DNA of 64,000 bases, taken from positions 15,599,501 through 15,663,500 of the forward strand of contig NC_132970.1 of assembly GCF_047496725.1 (NCBI RefSeq). The letters run 5' to 3'. A program made the position numbers and the translations under genes. Origin of the DNA: Anoplolepis gracilipes (lineage: Eukaryota > Arthropoda > Insecta > Hymenoptera > Formicidae). Under the pieces are notes generated by a model. That model ran no database searches. It was not told the DNA's origin and worked only from the letters and a program-made list of their open reading frames with translations. Below are positions 1 to 13,020 of the stretch, in pieces. The first letter of the stretch is position 1, and each line of letters opens with the position of its first letter.

Positions 1-245
1 ACAGTACTGGAATCTAGTACAACGCCAATACTCAATACTGAAAATCGGTACTGGACCATTGTCTCACCAGTAGTAATTTCCCACATGGATAATTAAATTT
101 AATTAATTAAGTAAATAATATACAAACAGAAATATAATACTAGACATTATTTTTTTATATCAAATAACATCAAACTATTATTAATATATAAGTTATATAT
201 AATTTTAATTGATACATTTTAATTATATACACACACATAATTATA

Positions 246-669
246 TTATAATTTATAAAACAAAATATTAATATTATAGAGAATAGATTTATTCAATTTT
301 TTTATACACATTTTGTAAGAAATGTGGACTGTTGATTTATAGTATCTTGTGATAATTCGATTATCTTTGTTGACAAAGAAATCATTCGTTTCAAAGACTA
401 CACGCAAATCCATAAATAAGGCCTCACTCATCTCCGGACCAAACTTGGCCTGGAGGCGCTCAGATCCGAAGACAGAGGCAGAATAATGCGCCTTCGGGCT
501 AAATACCTTCTTAGTCTCGCCGAGGACGTGACTTTGACCTAGATATGAGTAAACTGTGCCAAGTAACCTGCGGATGTTCATTCGTATCGTCTGGATCAAA
601 AATATGCCAAAAGTAGCCTTGATTGATCTTTTGGCTTTCCACTCTGTATCATTTGATTCTAATTATAAT
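246..669 (-). CDS. Unrecognised open coding-like fragment
   Basis: An open frame on the minus strand runs from about 669 (upstream stop) to a stop at 246, roughly 140 codons, with no convincing ATG at its start. The part between about 400 and 600 is clearly GC-richer than its surroundings and reads like a real protein (motifs SYLGQSHVLGETKK, FGSERLQAKFGPEMSEAL, VVFETNDFFVNKDNRI). The downstream tail turns AT-rich and lysine/asparagine-rich, as expected where an exon runs into an intron or non-coding DNA. I do not recognise the family. It may be one exon of a gene lying mostly left of the window, or a fragment of a mobile-element protein. Confidence 0.3.
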
Positions 670-939
670 GTATGTTGCTATCTTCCAATCGAACGACTGA
701 ATTTAGTAATATTATAACTTATTCAAAATATATGCGCGTATTGAACAATGTTTGTCGTGATTATTATATACAATTATATAATACACATACAGGCACACAT
801 ATTTCATAAGTATTTGTACAATAAATATTGTTATAACAATATATTAAGGGAGAATTCAAAGTAGAGACACGTGAGCCAAACATTAAGATAGAGTAGGTTT
901 AGGGTTAGTTTCTGTTAAAAAAACTAGTAATAATTTTAC

Positions 940-1330
940 TAGATTTTTTATTACAATCGTACTAAATTGTAACGTTAGAAAACAAGCTCAATATGTAGTA
1001 AAGCAATAGACACAACTTAAATAATGTAACAATGTAATAACTTTGCTGTTTTCGTAAAGATACTTTGTTAATCAACAAAAATTGAATGAGTTAAATTGAT
1101 GTTAAATTTAAAAATATTAATATAAAAAACTTATAAGTAAAAAAGTAATCTGATAAAATTGATAAAATTTTCTTTAATCAAATTTTCTTTGATAAAATTT
1201 CTTTGATAAAATTTCCAAAATTTTTTTTGCAATTTTACCTACCATAATCTTTTACATGTAGACTTAAAATTCATGATAGTTTCCAAGCTAATGTTCTTAA
1301 TAAATTGTATAAAAAAATCATTATATAATA
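940..1330 (-). pseudogene. FBXO21-like relic F (exon 1 and intron 1)
   Basis: Bases about 940-1090 match intron 1 of copy A (8250-8390) almost word for word, and 1240-1310 match the F-box exon. Read on the minus strand, the exon piece gives NISLETIMNFKSTCKRLW, against FKSTCK in copies A to D. The rest of exon 1 (start codon side and the W-K-E-K-F end) is degraded by AT-rich slippage near 1150-1230, and no further exons follow towards lower coordinates. This is the most decayed member of the cluster and shows that the cluster once extended further left. Confidence 0.6.
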
Positions 1331-1339
1331 TTTTTTTTA

Positions 1340-3766
1340 TAAAGTATTCTTCTCTTAATATACTTAAACAAAATAGACATTATACATAATCATAAGTAAT
1401 GCAAATTTTTTAATTGTCGAAAACATAAAAAACCGTGGCAATACTCTAATTTGATAGTTTTTTATTTTCCAGATTTCAAAAACAAATTCCTTTTTAATTT
1501 ACAATTTACGTTAGCTTGAAAGAGACACGTTTCAATTTTTTTGAGTATCTTGATGTTAAAGTCGTCTTTGACGTAGAAAGTTGTACAATACGATCACTCA
1601 AATGCTATATCTGTTCCTAACGCACTATTATTAACCCTTATTTCATAGTTGTGAATAATTTTTGTCCATGATTTTTCTAACAGCATCAATTTCTCGAAAA
1701 TGAATACTCGTAAAACAATATATTTACCTAAGCAAATTATTTCTTAAAATTTATTATTCTAGTCTTTATTTAAAAGAACCAAAGAAGATATGTAAATTTT
1801 TTTAGATTTTTAAAAATTTTTACATATTAATAAACTTATCGAAAATAGATCAACACATACCTTTACAGTTAAAAGATCAAAAACAACAGTACAGAGTAAA
1901 ATGTTAAGATAAGACGCAACTTGAATTTCGCAAGTTATGTCGGTCTCGGAAGTCGTACTATCTTATCTGATAACAGCTTATATTTCTTCACCATTATTTG
2001 CATTTTTATTTTGATATATTTTGGCCCTTATTTACTTTGACCCTTGACCGACATTATTAGTAACGTTTTAAATACTGTATTAATAATTTGCGTACCACTG
2101 GGAATCCTAAAGAAAAAAATCGAAACGTCTGGTATTGTAATTAGATTTGTTTTTTTTTTCAATTTTAAATATATACTCACTCATCCTTACATCATATATT
2201 GCATTTAAATTATTATCGCTGAAGCCTATGCGAATTGTTTTCTTTATACGATAAGAAAGCTCAAAGGACATAAATTACTCACGATATTACCTTGATTCCC
2301 ATTTATTCAATGTTTGATTTCTGTGTTAATTCAATTATGTGTTAATCGAATTAAATAAAACAATAAAGGGACAACGGACTATTGGAATCTGCCTTAAATG
2401 TATTGTTCTCTGTACTTTAATTATAGTTTGCCAATGTAACTCATTGTTTGATCGATAATGATTCAAAGTAGATCGAAATGTCTAAATTTCTTTTACTATG
2501 TTAACAGTAATGATTATATTTGTGCATTCATTACTGTGACAGACTCCACACAATGGTCTTTTTATCTTGTTTAATCGGCGTATTTTGATTTACTAACATT
2601 TTCCTTATTTGCTTTCGTATCGTGGAAGATACCGAAACACGAATGAAATAAAATTATCTATACATATAGGGAAAGGTGGGGTAAAACAGCAAACGTAAGC
2701 ATTGAGCAAGTTTTCAACATATTAAAAAAAAATAAATCGATCTTTTTTTTTTACTAAAAATATTCTTTGGAATATCCACTATAAGAAAAAACACAAGTTT
2801 ATTATAAAATAATAGTTTAAATAGACGAGATTATTGATTTAGTAAAAGCCTAGATTTTCGTGAAGCCGTGATATGCTTTTCATGCGGGGTATAATGGACT
2901 ACCTCCAAAACTTGTTTATTTCATTAACATTGATGTCTAAAACTTCTTAAAAGTTGTATATTATAATATGATATATAGAAGATAAGAATATAGATATGTA
3001 TTTTTAAATTATAATTATAAATTAATAAATAAAAACAATTCTCTTGTTATAATTAATATTTTTCTCTTTAAAACATGGAAAAATATCCTTTAATGTAATA
3101 ATTTTTGATATTAATTTTGAAAGACAGCATCTATGTATACTCTCGTTCTTTCTCTAGTATAAAAATGAAAAGTACAACATTTTGTGGGCTAATATTTTAT
3201 TAAGCCTCAAAACGTATTTATTTACTTTTGATCATATAAAAAATTATAAGTAATCAATATTTACATAGACACAGTATGAAATTAATAAGAAAAGATCATT
3301 TTAAAACATAAATGTATTTACGGTAATAAAAAATAGGATTTTATCATTGTTTACCTTATGTAAATATATCGAAGAATTACAACTCAGTCGCAGAGAGCAC
3401 AGCAAGTGCATTAAACAATTTATAACAACTTTCAACTAAAAATATTGCGACCACTGATAACAGCACGCAGAAAGAGACACAAAAAAAGGGATTTGCAATA
3501 CAAGCGAAACATCTAGCATTAAAGAAATTCAATTTAAATTGAGTTTCCCCCCTTTTGCCCTCTCCATCTCTCTCTCCCTCTCTCTTGTTTTTCACTTTTT
3601 TTCTTGTTTTTCCCAGAATTCTTATAGTATACATATATTTTAGAAAAGATCAAGATTATAACATACCAAAAATCTCTATTTCAAAAAAATTATATATTTT
3701 ATTTTGTAATCAAGATATGACGATTAAAACTATCGTATTAATTAATTAATCAAAATACGCACGAGG

Positions 3767-3812
<46 letters not shown>

Positions 3813-4431
3813 TATTTAAATATAACTTTTACATAACACAGAATAACATAAATAAATGTATGTTAAAGCATTTATTACTGTATTAATAATTTTATTAATT
3901 TTCTTATATGATTTAACTCTAAATTTATATGCTTTATATTCAACAACATAGTCTATTTATGTCCTATCTTATTTATAAGATATCAGAAAAACATTGCCGA
4001 ATGTAAAATGTATACTTTTTCATCTTTTTGCGCCGCTCGCTCATGTATCACACAAAGCAACTTACTTCCTTTTTCGTTACTGTTTTTTAGGAGTCGATCG
4101 ATATATATATGATATACAGATATGTATACATATATTAATATTACGCATATAAGATTTAAATTGCAAATTATAATATAATAAGAAATATTGTGCAAAGTCA
4201 ATTTATCCGTGTCAGAGTTTGAGACTATTTATTAATAAAATAAGTAGTGCGATTAGTTATTAAAGAAATAAATCTCGAAAACTTAATAGTGATAACATAA
4301 TTTTAAACAATTCTGTTTTTAATATATTTTGTTTCAAATTTATTTCAATATTTATAAAAAAATTGCAACATTTATTTAGCATTATTTTAATACATTTATA
4401 TAACAAACTGTACACTTTAAAATAATAAAAA
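1340..4431. other. AT-rich intergenic DNA
   Basis: No coding signal was seen. A short stretch at 3485-3530 (GGGATTTGCAATACAAGC and following) recurs at about 45797-45837, so at least one dispersed repeat lies here. The last few hundred bases (about 4090-4430) match the 3' flanks of the other FBXO21-like copies (about 11640-11760, and 32690-32830 inverted). Confidence 0.5.
3771..3812. repeat. (CT)n microsatellite
   Basis: About 20 CT units with one TTT interruption near the right end. Confidence 0.9.
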
Positions 4432-7400
4432 CTATTGATTAAAAAGTATCTTGCAAATTGTAGCAGTATTGCCCGGATAAAGTTTTGCTAATCTTTTATT
4501 TGGTAAATAATAATTACACTGGAATTTAGAAAAGTATCGTCCTATTTCTACATTTTCTATCCATTTTGGTGGATATAACGATAAAGCCGTTAAAATAAAA
4601 AAAGATATATTTTACAATACAATACAGATTATATAAAAATGATAGATGATGCATTAGAATACATATGTGTGTAAAAATGCTAATAAAATGTAAATTAATA
4701 TTTATCATCTTCCACATAACATATTTCATTATTCTCGAGGAGAATTGTGTAATGCGGTTGTTTTTTATAAAGACCTTCTTTAATACGATGAGTTGATGAA
4801 GGGCGACAAACGATCATACCATAGATATATCCGTAGCATCGACTCAGATATGAAAATTCCGACGACATATGAGATTTTTTTAACAAACTGTCAACGTCTC
4901 TATAGCCATAGCCAATTATGACCCCAATCTTTATTTTTTGTTATTCTTGTACCGCTAAAATTAATAAAAACTACTTATAAAAAGTTATTAACCTCTATAT
5001 TAGAAAGTTCTTTATAATGATAATTTTGTCCAGCATATGGATAAAGTTGATAGGAATCGTCACGTACATGAAACAACTCTGTCATATTTTTTTCTGCACG
5101 ACTGAAAATAAGAAAAAAATATATATTTAGTAAAACTTCTGTTTAGGGGAAAATGCTTCAATGACCTTGACCTTGACATATATTGTCATCAACCTGAGTA
5201 ACCTTCAAAAGGGCTTAACCGTCGCTCGTTATTTGTTAAAAAGTTATAAACAAAAAAAAGTTTTATATATAGAACATAATTTTTTCACATCTATGGCACA
5301 CTGACTCTTCGATTCATATCATATTTGACCGCAAAAATCAAAACAAAATAGCGAACTTCATCTAATATATGTTAGATATATATTAAATTTCTGTGCAGCA
5401 GATCATACATTTATTTCTTATATGTACAAAGTGTCGAAAAACTATAGTCTTTTGAAATAAAACTTTTTTCATTTTATATATATATATGTATATACATAGA
5501 GTGTCCGGTAAAGATTGAATCAACATTCGTCAGCATGTAGAGCGCATTAAACTGAACAGAGAAGTCCTTCATCATTTTGAAATAATTACTAAAAAATTCA
5601 TTAAAAAATATCAGCCAATTCGCGCCAATACATTAGCGCTCTGCGAAAAGACAGCCCGCTGTCAAGGGGTCGCTAGGAACACCGCGAAAAGAGACAGCCC
5701 ACCGTTACACGGTTACTATACGTGCAACTACGTGACAGCGGGGTGGCTTTTCTCGCCTCGTGTTAATACTCACGAATTGGTCGATATTTTTTAATTAATT
5801 TCTCAATAATTATTGCAAAATTGCAAAATGGTTAAGAACTTTTCTGTTCAGTTTAGTGCACTCTATCTGCTCACCAGCGTTGAGTCAATCTTTACCGGAC
5901 ACTCTGTATATATAATTACACAAATGTAATTTTTTTATATAAATCAATACATTTAATTTCTTGTATATAAAATCTATTAAAATGAATTCTTCAAGAAGTA
6001 TATAATTTACTTAATGTTATAAATTAAAAATTCTTAATATGTTATAATAGGTACAAAATAATACACCTAATACAAATTAAATTAAAAAATGTATTAACTA
6101 TTATTAATGTTTTTTAAATTTACTTGAATATATAAAATGCTTGGATGTAAAGTAAATAAATAAATGATTTATAAATTAATTACAAACAAGTATTCGAAAA
6201 ACCGTAACTTTACAATGAACAATATACACATATGTACATACATACATGTATTTATGTATATGTATATACATATATACAAATATGTATAATATGTGTATAA
6301 AAGTGTATATATAAAAATAGAAACAAAAAAGATTGAAAGCACTCAAAAAGTAAAATTATTTACTTACTATTTTAGTTTCCATACGATTGCAATAGGCTCG
6401 AAACGACTTTTATAAAGCACCAGAGCACACCGTACACCGAGTCTTCTGGCTATGCAGTGACACATAGACAGTACAGATATATGTTTTGTATCCTGTGTTA
6501 TAAATTAAATTAGAAAAATTGTATATTGAACATTTATAAGATATGAATAACATGTTATTGTTATGATAAACAGAACAAAAAAAATAAAATTTCTTTAACA
6601 TAATTTTAAATTAATAATTTTATAATCTGAAATAACTTACATAATGTGCATTTCTAAGTACTTCTCTGAATTTTATATTTGTATCTAGTCGTTCTAATAA
6701 ATCATAGAAATTTTCTCGCAAATAATATATAAAAGCACGTAATTCATCCATAATTTACTTCGTTTCTACTGCATTCCAAAAATGGTCATAAATGTTGTTG
6801 TCTTTCCAAAAAGAAAGTTGTTCAAAAGGTGTCGAGAATATTGAATGTGCAGGATATTTTTGTTTAAGGCGGGATAAAAATTCTTGCGTAATATCATTTA
6901 ACCATGTTTTTATAACTGAGCAAGAAATATGTGGTTTAAAATATTGTGCTGAAATAGTAAATAATTTTTCTAAAATTTGCTTTTCTCTTGGGATATCCAT
7001 AAATTTGTTTATCTTATATATAAATTGATATTGTTTCAGGCAATTTAAAATTAAGTGATATTTGTGAAAGTTATTGTTAGGTGTAAAAGTTATTGTTACA
7101 ATAAAACGAAGTGGCTTGAAAAAATTTTACATATTAACTATACAATACTTACATTATTTTATTTAAAATAAAAGCAGTTAAGTTTACTAAATTTTACCAT
7201 GGTAATTTTGCAGGAATAATTCTATTTAACTCATCATAAACAAAATAATAAATCATAGAATTTTCAGCTATAAAATGTAAAAGACATTCTAAGTCTTTTC
7301 TGGTAATATCACACTTTTCTGGTAATAACTCGCCCTTCGACATCAAATCTACATAATACTGTAATTTTCTAATACTTTTTATTCCTTTTATTATTTGTTT

Positions 7401-8600
7401 TTCAAAATTTAATTTAGCAAACTTTTCTTTTTGTTTTTTTGTCTCCTTTCCCATATATTTTATTCTTGCAATATAACATCTGAAATTAAAATAAAAAGTT
7501 CTCAAAAATTATATTGTACATCATAACAACAGTATCAGCAATAAATAGTGGACAATATATTTCTTAAGGTATATATACATTTTTTAATTACGTACATACT
7601 AATGTTTAAAATACATAAGTTTAAAAAATTTTAATTAATAGTATAAATATCTTTGTTATAAAAAATATATATAAACTACTGTACTTAAATTGTAAATATC
7701 ATGATAGTATAATGGATAGCAATTTGTGTACGTAAACAAATGTTATCAAGATGTATCTACTGCGATACACATGTCAATAAGATGAAAATTAAAACTAAAG
7801 GGAAATACAATCTTTAAATTAAAATAAAATTGATTGCATATAATGTTTTATATAATTTAAATAAAAACTATAAAGTTTACACAGAAAGTTAAATAATACA
7901 TGTTGTATTATAATAAGATCCAAAAGATATTATTTATGAAAAGTAAAAAAGAATAACTCTTGAAATAAATAAATATAAGAAAAGTGTCTTACATAAATAT
8001 TATATAAATAAATATAATTATGTAAATTATTATACACAACTATGAATATTTTAAAATTAAAATATGAAAATATGTAACATTACTCTAATTGAGTGTTTCA
8101 TGATGTTTTACACTATAAAACAAATAATAGTAATCAAATTGCGTGAAGTTTACAATTAATGAATGAAGATTTATTATGATTATTTGATGAACTTATTATG
8201 ACTTGTCAAATTTTTAGACATTTTAAAATTCCGGCTTTACTCCGGATTTTGCTTTTTTATTACAATCCTACTAAACTGTAATATTAGAAACGAGTTTAAT
8301 ATGCAGGGAAACAACAGGTACAATTTAAATAATGGTATAACAATGTAGTAACTTTACTGTTTTCTTAAAAATACTTTGTTAATCGATGAAGTGTATACTA
8401 AATTAAAAAAATTAATATCAAAACTTATAAATAAGAAAATATCTCTGAGAAAATTTCTCCTTCCAAACTTGGTTGCGCAAATTTATCTTCCGTAATATTT
8501 TACATGTAGATTTAAAATTTACGATATCATTTAAGTTAATATTCTCACATGAAAGAATCTTTTCAAACACTTCGTTGGGTAAGTCTGTTATCGTAGCCAT
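4432..8600 (-). pseudogene. FBXO21-like copy A, pseudogene
   Basis: Exons are colinear with intact copy C. Exon 1 starts with ATG at 8600 (F-box, FKSTCK); exon 2 is 7198-7479 (LLHFIAENSMIYYFVYDE); exon 3 ends near 6650; exon 4 is about 6370-6490 (SMCHCIARRLGVRC); exon 5 is about 4995-5103; the YccV exon is about 4700-4915 (QPHYTILLENN); the last exon ends at the stop at 4432. Lesions visible by comparison: the exon 1 donor is AG/AT instead of AG/GT; exon 3 has a stop soon after its start and another where copy B has Gln (ETK-stop versus ETKQ); the YccV exon donor is AT; the exon 8 acceptor is AC; and exon 6 plus the start of exon 7 are deleted. It cannot make the full protein. A foldback MITE sits in the intron between exons 5 and 4. 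Confidence 0.85.
5498..5905. mobile_element. Foldback MITE, full copy
   Basis: The two ends are long imperfect inverted repeats (AGAGTGTCCGGTAAAGATTGA ... its complement), continuing inward through the segment with TAAACTGAACAGA and its complement TCTGTTCAGTTTA. Flanking DNA is TATA-rich, consistent with a TA target. The core has clustered GC-rich motifs (AGCCCGCTGTCAAGGGG) that also pair with each other. There is no coding capacity. An internally deleted relative lies at the same place in copy B (15432-15576), so the insertion predates the A/B duplication. Confidence 0.8.
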
Positions 8601-9480
8601 TGCAAAAAATTTAATTATTCACAAAAGAAAACTCAAAACGTTATTTATTGATAATAAGTTCCGTATTATTTAATTAAATTTCGTTATTATATTTATGTGA
8701 TAACGAATCACAAATGTGAGCATAGAAAGTTTATGTAGCTTGTAACACTGTCGCGATGCGTCTAAAAACGTGCACTTCGTTCGAACTGTTCGTTCAGACT
8801 AAAGATAAACTTTATTTAGAAATGTTTCGAATTTTAGTTACTAAGCAGAAAAAAGACAATAACAATAAGATTTCTTGGTTTTGATTAGTTGAATGAAATT
8901 GACAAATAAAAGCATAAATTTTTTGAAGAAATATTTCTCAACAAATCCTCTTCACTATTCTTGAGATTTCTTTTCACTATTGTTGAGATTTATGGCTTTG
9001 TTCCTTTATTGTTAACAATTGACTCTGCTTGAGGTCTCTTTAAGTCAGTCGACAACTAGAATTATGAAATATTCAGTAATATATTCTGCATACGTAAATT
9101 TTTTCTTTCTCTTAAATATGCAGACATATTTTTACCAGAAAAATTATAAAATATCAGAATTAAGTTATGCAAAATATCTTGCAGGTAATTGTATAAATAT
9201 AATATCAGTTTAAAAGATAAAGCTTCAAAAGAAAAATAAACTCGTTTAGTCACTGGTGACAGTCCAGCTCTTCGGAAATCTTAACCACGGTTTTACATAC
9301 AGATCTTGACACACACATAGTAATAGTCAGAGATTTAAATAGCAAGTTAGTTTTACTATCCAAACAAGTTTGTCTTGTTGCCACAAGTACCGCGTTATTT
9401 ACCAGGAATGCGTGCATACGAAGTGCATAACTAATAACACTAAGGATTTAAACATTATAAACAAGATATTAAATATTAAA
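8601..9480. promoter_or_regulatory. Conserved 5' flank of FBXO21-like copy A
   Basis: The sequence upstream of the ATG is shared with copy B (from 19159 up) and, inverted, with copy C (26590-27378). The best-kept block contains GTCGCGATGCGTCT and GTGCACTTCGTTCGA, about 150 bp from the start codon. Retention across three copies suggests promoter or 5'UTR sequence, but simple shared ancestry would look the same. No clear TATA box can be singled out in this AT-rich DNA. Confidence 0.45.
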
Positions 9481-9484
9481 TATT

Positions 9485-9517
9485 AAGAAGAAAGGAAGAA
9501 GAGGGAGATAGGGAGAA

Positions 9518-9548
<31 letters not shown>

Positions 9549-9596
9549 AGAGAGAGAGAGAGAGAAAAGAGAGAGAGAGAGAGAGAGAGAGAGAAT
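9485..9596. repeat. GA-rich purine tract
   Basis: A long GA/GAAA repeat. A similar tract on the other strand lies at 26455-26510 in the inverted flank of copy C, so the repeat itself is part of the duplicated unit. Confidence 0.85.
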
Positions 9597-10432
9597 CTTC
9601 TCTCTTTCTTAATATTTAATATATTATAACTTGTTTATTGTGCTCTAAGTATTTAATATTAATAATATGTATTTATTAATAATATTGACTGGGACTTTTT
9701 GAGAACAATACTAAGAATTGCAGCCTGCCGTTTCTTATATTGTCCAATGTTCGACTTCAAACATTAAGCATTCTCTTCTATTATTCTGCAACCCGTTTTA
9801 CATTTTGATACGGCGCACTGCTTGATCATGGTAACTTTTTACTTTTTCTGAAAGAAACAATTTTCCGATGAAAACTCTTAACGACAAAAAAAATATTGGT
9901 ATAAAATATATGGATAAAATTAACCAAAAAAAGTAAAGCTGTCCGATAAAAAATTAAATTTTCCGACAAGAAGATTGCATTATGGGTATTCCTTTAACTT
10001 GTTATTTTAAATCACTATTTCGGTCAAATATACAAGAAATTTAATAATTTTGCTCTATGGATTATATTTAAAAATAAAAGTAAGAAATTCAACTCGTAAA
10101 TGAAAACACTGTTTAGCATAGTAACTTTGATCGTATTAACTTAGTTATCATCTACATATAAATTTATAAATCTAATTTCAAACTGTACTGTTGTCAAGGC
10201 ACTATTCTTATAAATGCTTCTTGGCTTTCAAACAAAGGAGCATTTTTTCTTTCAATTCTTTTTATAATCCGACTTTTCGCTCCTTCTTTAATATTATACA
10301 CTTTTGATTAAGTTTTAATCAATCTAACAGCCATCTTTATAAATTTATTAATTCTTTTGTTTTTATAAGTTAACTTAAAATTTATACACTATTCTCTGTT
10401 TTATTCTTGAGATTTCACAATATATTTTTGCG

Positions 10433-10465
10433 CTGAAGAAGGCCCAGAAACGAGTCTGAAACGTT
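10433..10465 (+). other. Hammerhead-like motif, Penelope terminal type
   Basis: CTGAAGA, then a short helix (AGGC pairing with GTCT around a loop), then GAAACG: the conserved core order of the type seen in the terminal repeats of Penelope-like elements. I could not find a convincing stem III partner upstream, so activity is doubtful. Similar motifs occur at 12989-13020 and 28331-28361. Confidence 0.4.
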
Positions 10466-11036
10466 CGCCTTTATTTGTTTTATCTAAATTGTACGATTTA
10501 CTTTCTGTAATATATTTATCTATCTATACTCAATTAATATTGTATTCTACTTTTTAACCTTTATATACTGATTATGCTCTTCATAGTCTACTTACATTTG
10601 AAATTTAATAGAATAAATACTGAGACGTTTCGACAATTATTTTTATCTTTTTAGTCATAAATTAAATAAAAATCACAATCCTAGGTCAAACTATATAAAA
10701 CAACGCAATTCGACGTGATTTCAGCAATATTACATCGTTCACCATTGTCATGTGTTGTTGTAGACCGTTTCTTATTTTTATATTATTATATTATTATATT
10801 ATATTATTATGTATATATTATTATATTACATTATATTTATATTATAAGTCCATCCCGGAACGCATGAAATTTCATGAAATTTGATGTTTGTCTGTTAATT
10901 TTATTTAATTGTTACATGTACAGGGTGTCTCTGCAACATACAGATCAGTAAGTTGGGTTGCCTATCTGACGATCAGCAGGGGCATGCTTTACCAACCTCG
11001 CATAATCGAAAAATAATGTACATAGGATTTTTATTC

Positions 11037-11155
11037 TACAGAATGTCTGATAAAGATTGAATCAACGTTCGTGAACAGGTAGAGCGTATTAAACTGAACA
11101 GAAAAGTTCTTTACCATTGTGCAATTTTCACAATAATTATTGAGAAATTAATATT
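11037..11155. mobile_element. Foldback MITE, half copy
   Basis: Diverged left half of the element at 5498-5905: GTCTGATAAAGATTGAATCA, then TAGAGCGTATTAAACTGAAC, ending at the internal AATAATTATTGAGAAATTAA. The other arm is absent. Confidence 0.6.
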
Positions 11156-11569
11156 AAATAATAATTAAAATTATTTATTTATCTTAACTATTTTCTCTGA
11201 ATTTATTGTTTTAATTTTTCTTTATGTAAAAAACTACTTATACTTCATTTGTATAAAAAACTACTTATACAGATTGATATCTATTTGAAATGTTTTAAAA
11301 TTTTCTTAAAAGATTGCTTTTTAATTTTAATCTTATTAAATACGTACATTATATATTTTTATGAATATTTTAACTGTCTACTAATTAGTTTTATAATGCT
11401 AAATGTCAAAATATTTTGAATTTTAATCTGAATGTACAATTACGTATTATTTCCTTCTCTTTACTATAGTAATCCTCATTTCTAAAAAATTTTTTCTGAA
11501 TTTTATATTTCTCAAACATCAAAATCTTTTATTTTACAGAAACTGAATTACTCGGACGAAAATTTACGA

Positions 11570-12355
11570 GATAAAATATAGAATAAACGTACACATAAGT
11601 TACATACAGTATGAAATTTATGGAATATATATGATATATGTACATACATATATGTATGAATATATTAATATTGTGCATATGGGATTTAAATTGCAAATAA
11701 CGGTGTAATAAAAAGTATTGTGAAAAGTCAATTTATCCGTATCAAAGTTTGCGATATAATTATTAATAATTATTAATAAAATAAATATCTATTAAGATGT
11801 TATAAATAAATATTAAGAAAATACCTTTAAATTGTAGTATCGTCCGGATAAATTTTGCTAATCTTTTATTTGGTAAATAGTAAGTATCCTGAAATTTAGA
11901 AAAATATCGTCCTATTTCTATATTTTCTATCCATTTTGGTGAACATGTCGATAAAACCTCTAAAATAAAAAAAGATATATTTTACAATTCAGTACAAATT
12001 ATATATAAATATATAAAAAAATAAGAATATGCATATGTATGTATGTGTAAATAAAAGATTAGCAAAACTTTATCCGGACGATACTACAATTTGAAGGTAT
12101 TTTCATAATATTTATTTATAACATCTTAATAGATATTTACTTTATTAATAACTAATTACAAACTCTGATACGGATAAATTGACTTTACACAATACTTTTT
12201 ATTACACTGTTATTCGCAATTTAAATCCCATATGCACAATATTAATATATGCATACATATATATACATATATCATATATATTCCATAAATTTCATACTGT
12301 ATGTACCCTTATGTGTACGTTTATTCTATATTTTATCTCGTAAATTTGATAATAA
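11570..12355. repeat. Large palindrome of FBXO21-like 3' ends
   Basis: Bases about 11570-11875 are repeated inverted at about 12055-12355. Each arm holds the end of the last FBXO21-like exon (TATCCGGACGATACTACAAT and complement) and the 3' flank, so two copies of the gene's 3' end point at each other across about 180 bp. Confidence 0.75.
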
Positions 12356-12800
12356 TGTTAAATTAATATTTACCTTCTTTTACTTAGTTTAACATACGTA
12401 TTGTTGGTGCTGTGAGACTATCCATTATTTTTCGTATTACCTAAAAAACCAGATACATAATATAATTAGATAAATAATAAATATAATTTCGATTGTATAT
12501 AAGAAAATGAAGAAAAATTTTATTATTTCTACTAATTGCTATTAAAATATATTCATATATTGATTTAACATATTATTAATAAAATTTAATAATGAATTGT
12601 TATCTTTTGTTATTCTTGTACCGCTAAAATTAATAAAAACTACCTATAAAAAGTTACTAACCTCTATATTGGAAAGTTCTTTATAATGATAATTTTGTCC
12701 AGCATATGTTAGATATATATTAAATTTCTGTGCAGCAGATCATACATTTATTTCTTATATGTACAAAGTGTCGAAAAACTATAGTCTTTTGAAACAAAAC
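11829..12800 (-). pseudogene. FBXO21-like relic E
   Basis: Pieces of the C-terminal half of an FBXO21-like gene. A last exon at about 11829-11960 encodes the IEIGRYFSKF / YYLPNKRLAKF type sequence and keeps a normal TTTTAG acceptor, but has a one-base deletion before the end. The start of an exon 6 copy lies near 12360-12450, and the end of exon 5 (ELSNIE type) near 12660-12715, where it joins directly to intron 4 sequence. The YccV exon is missing. The normal acceptor separates E from copies A and B, which share a broken one. Confidence 0.65.
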
Positions 12801-12988
12801 TTTTTACATTAAAAATGTTATAATAGAAAATATACAAGACTAGAAAATATATTGTAAAAAAAATGGCTATTATTAAAATGTAATTTATTATTACGAGAAA
12901 ACATGAAAGGCATAAAGAGCCAAGCGCCAGATGAAGGAGCGCAAATAAAAACAACGTTTTGTAGTAAAACAATCAAATTTTATTTTTA

Positions 12989-13020
12989 AACGTTTTAATC
13001 CATTTTTGGATCATCTTCAG
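12989..13020 (-). other. Hammerhead-like motif, Penelope terminal type
   Basis: On the minus strand: CTGAAGA, a helix of ATCCA with TGGAT, then AAAACGTT, where the core G of GAAA is changed. It is probably the mutated end of a Penelope-like element, found between relic E and copy B. Confidence 0.35.

Larger units (their letters stand above)
9660..11566. other. Intergenic DNA with TE remnants
   Basis: No gene was seen. It contains a Penelope-type end motif (10433-10465), a TAT/ATT repeat (about 10785-10845) and a partial foldback MITE (11037-11155). Confidence 0.5.
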
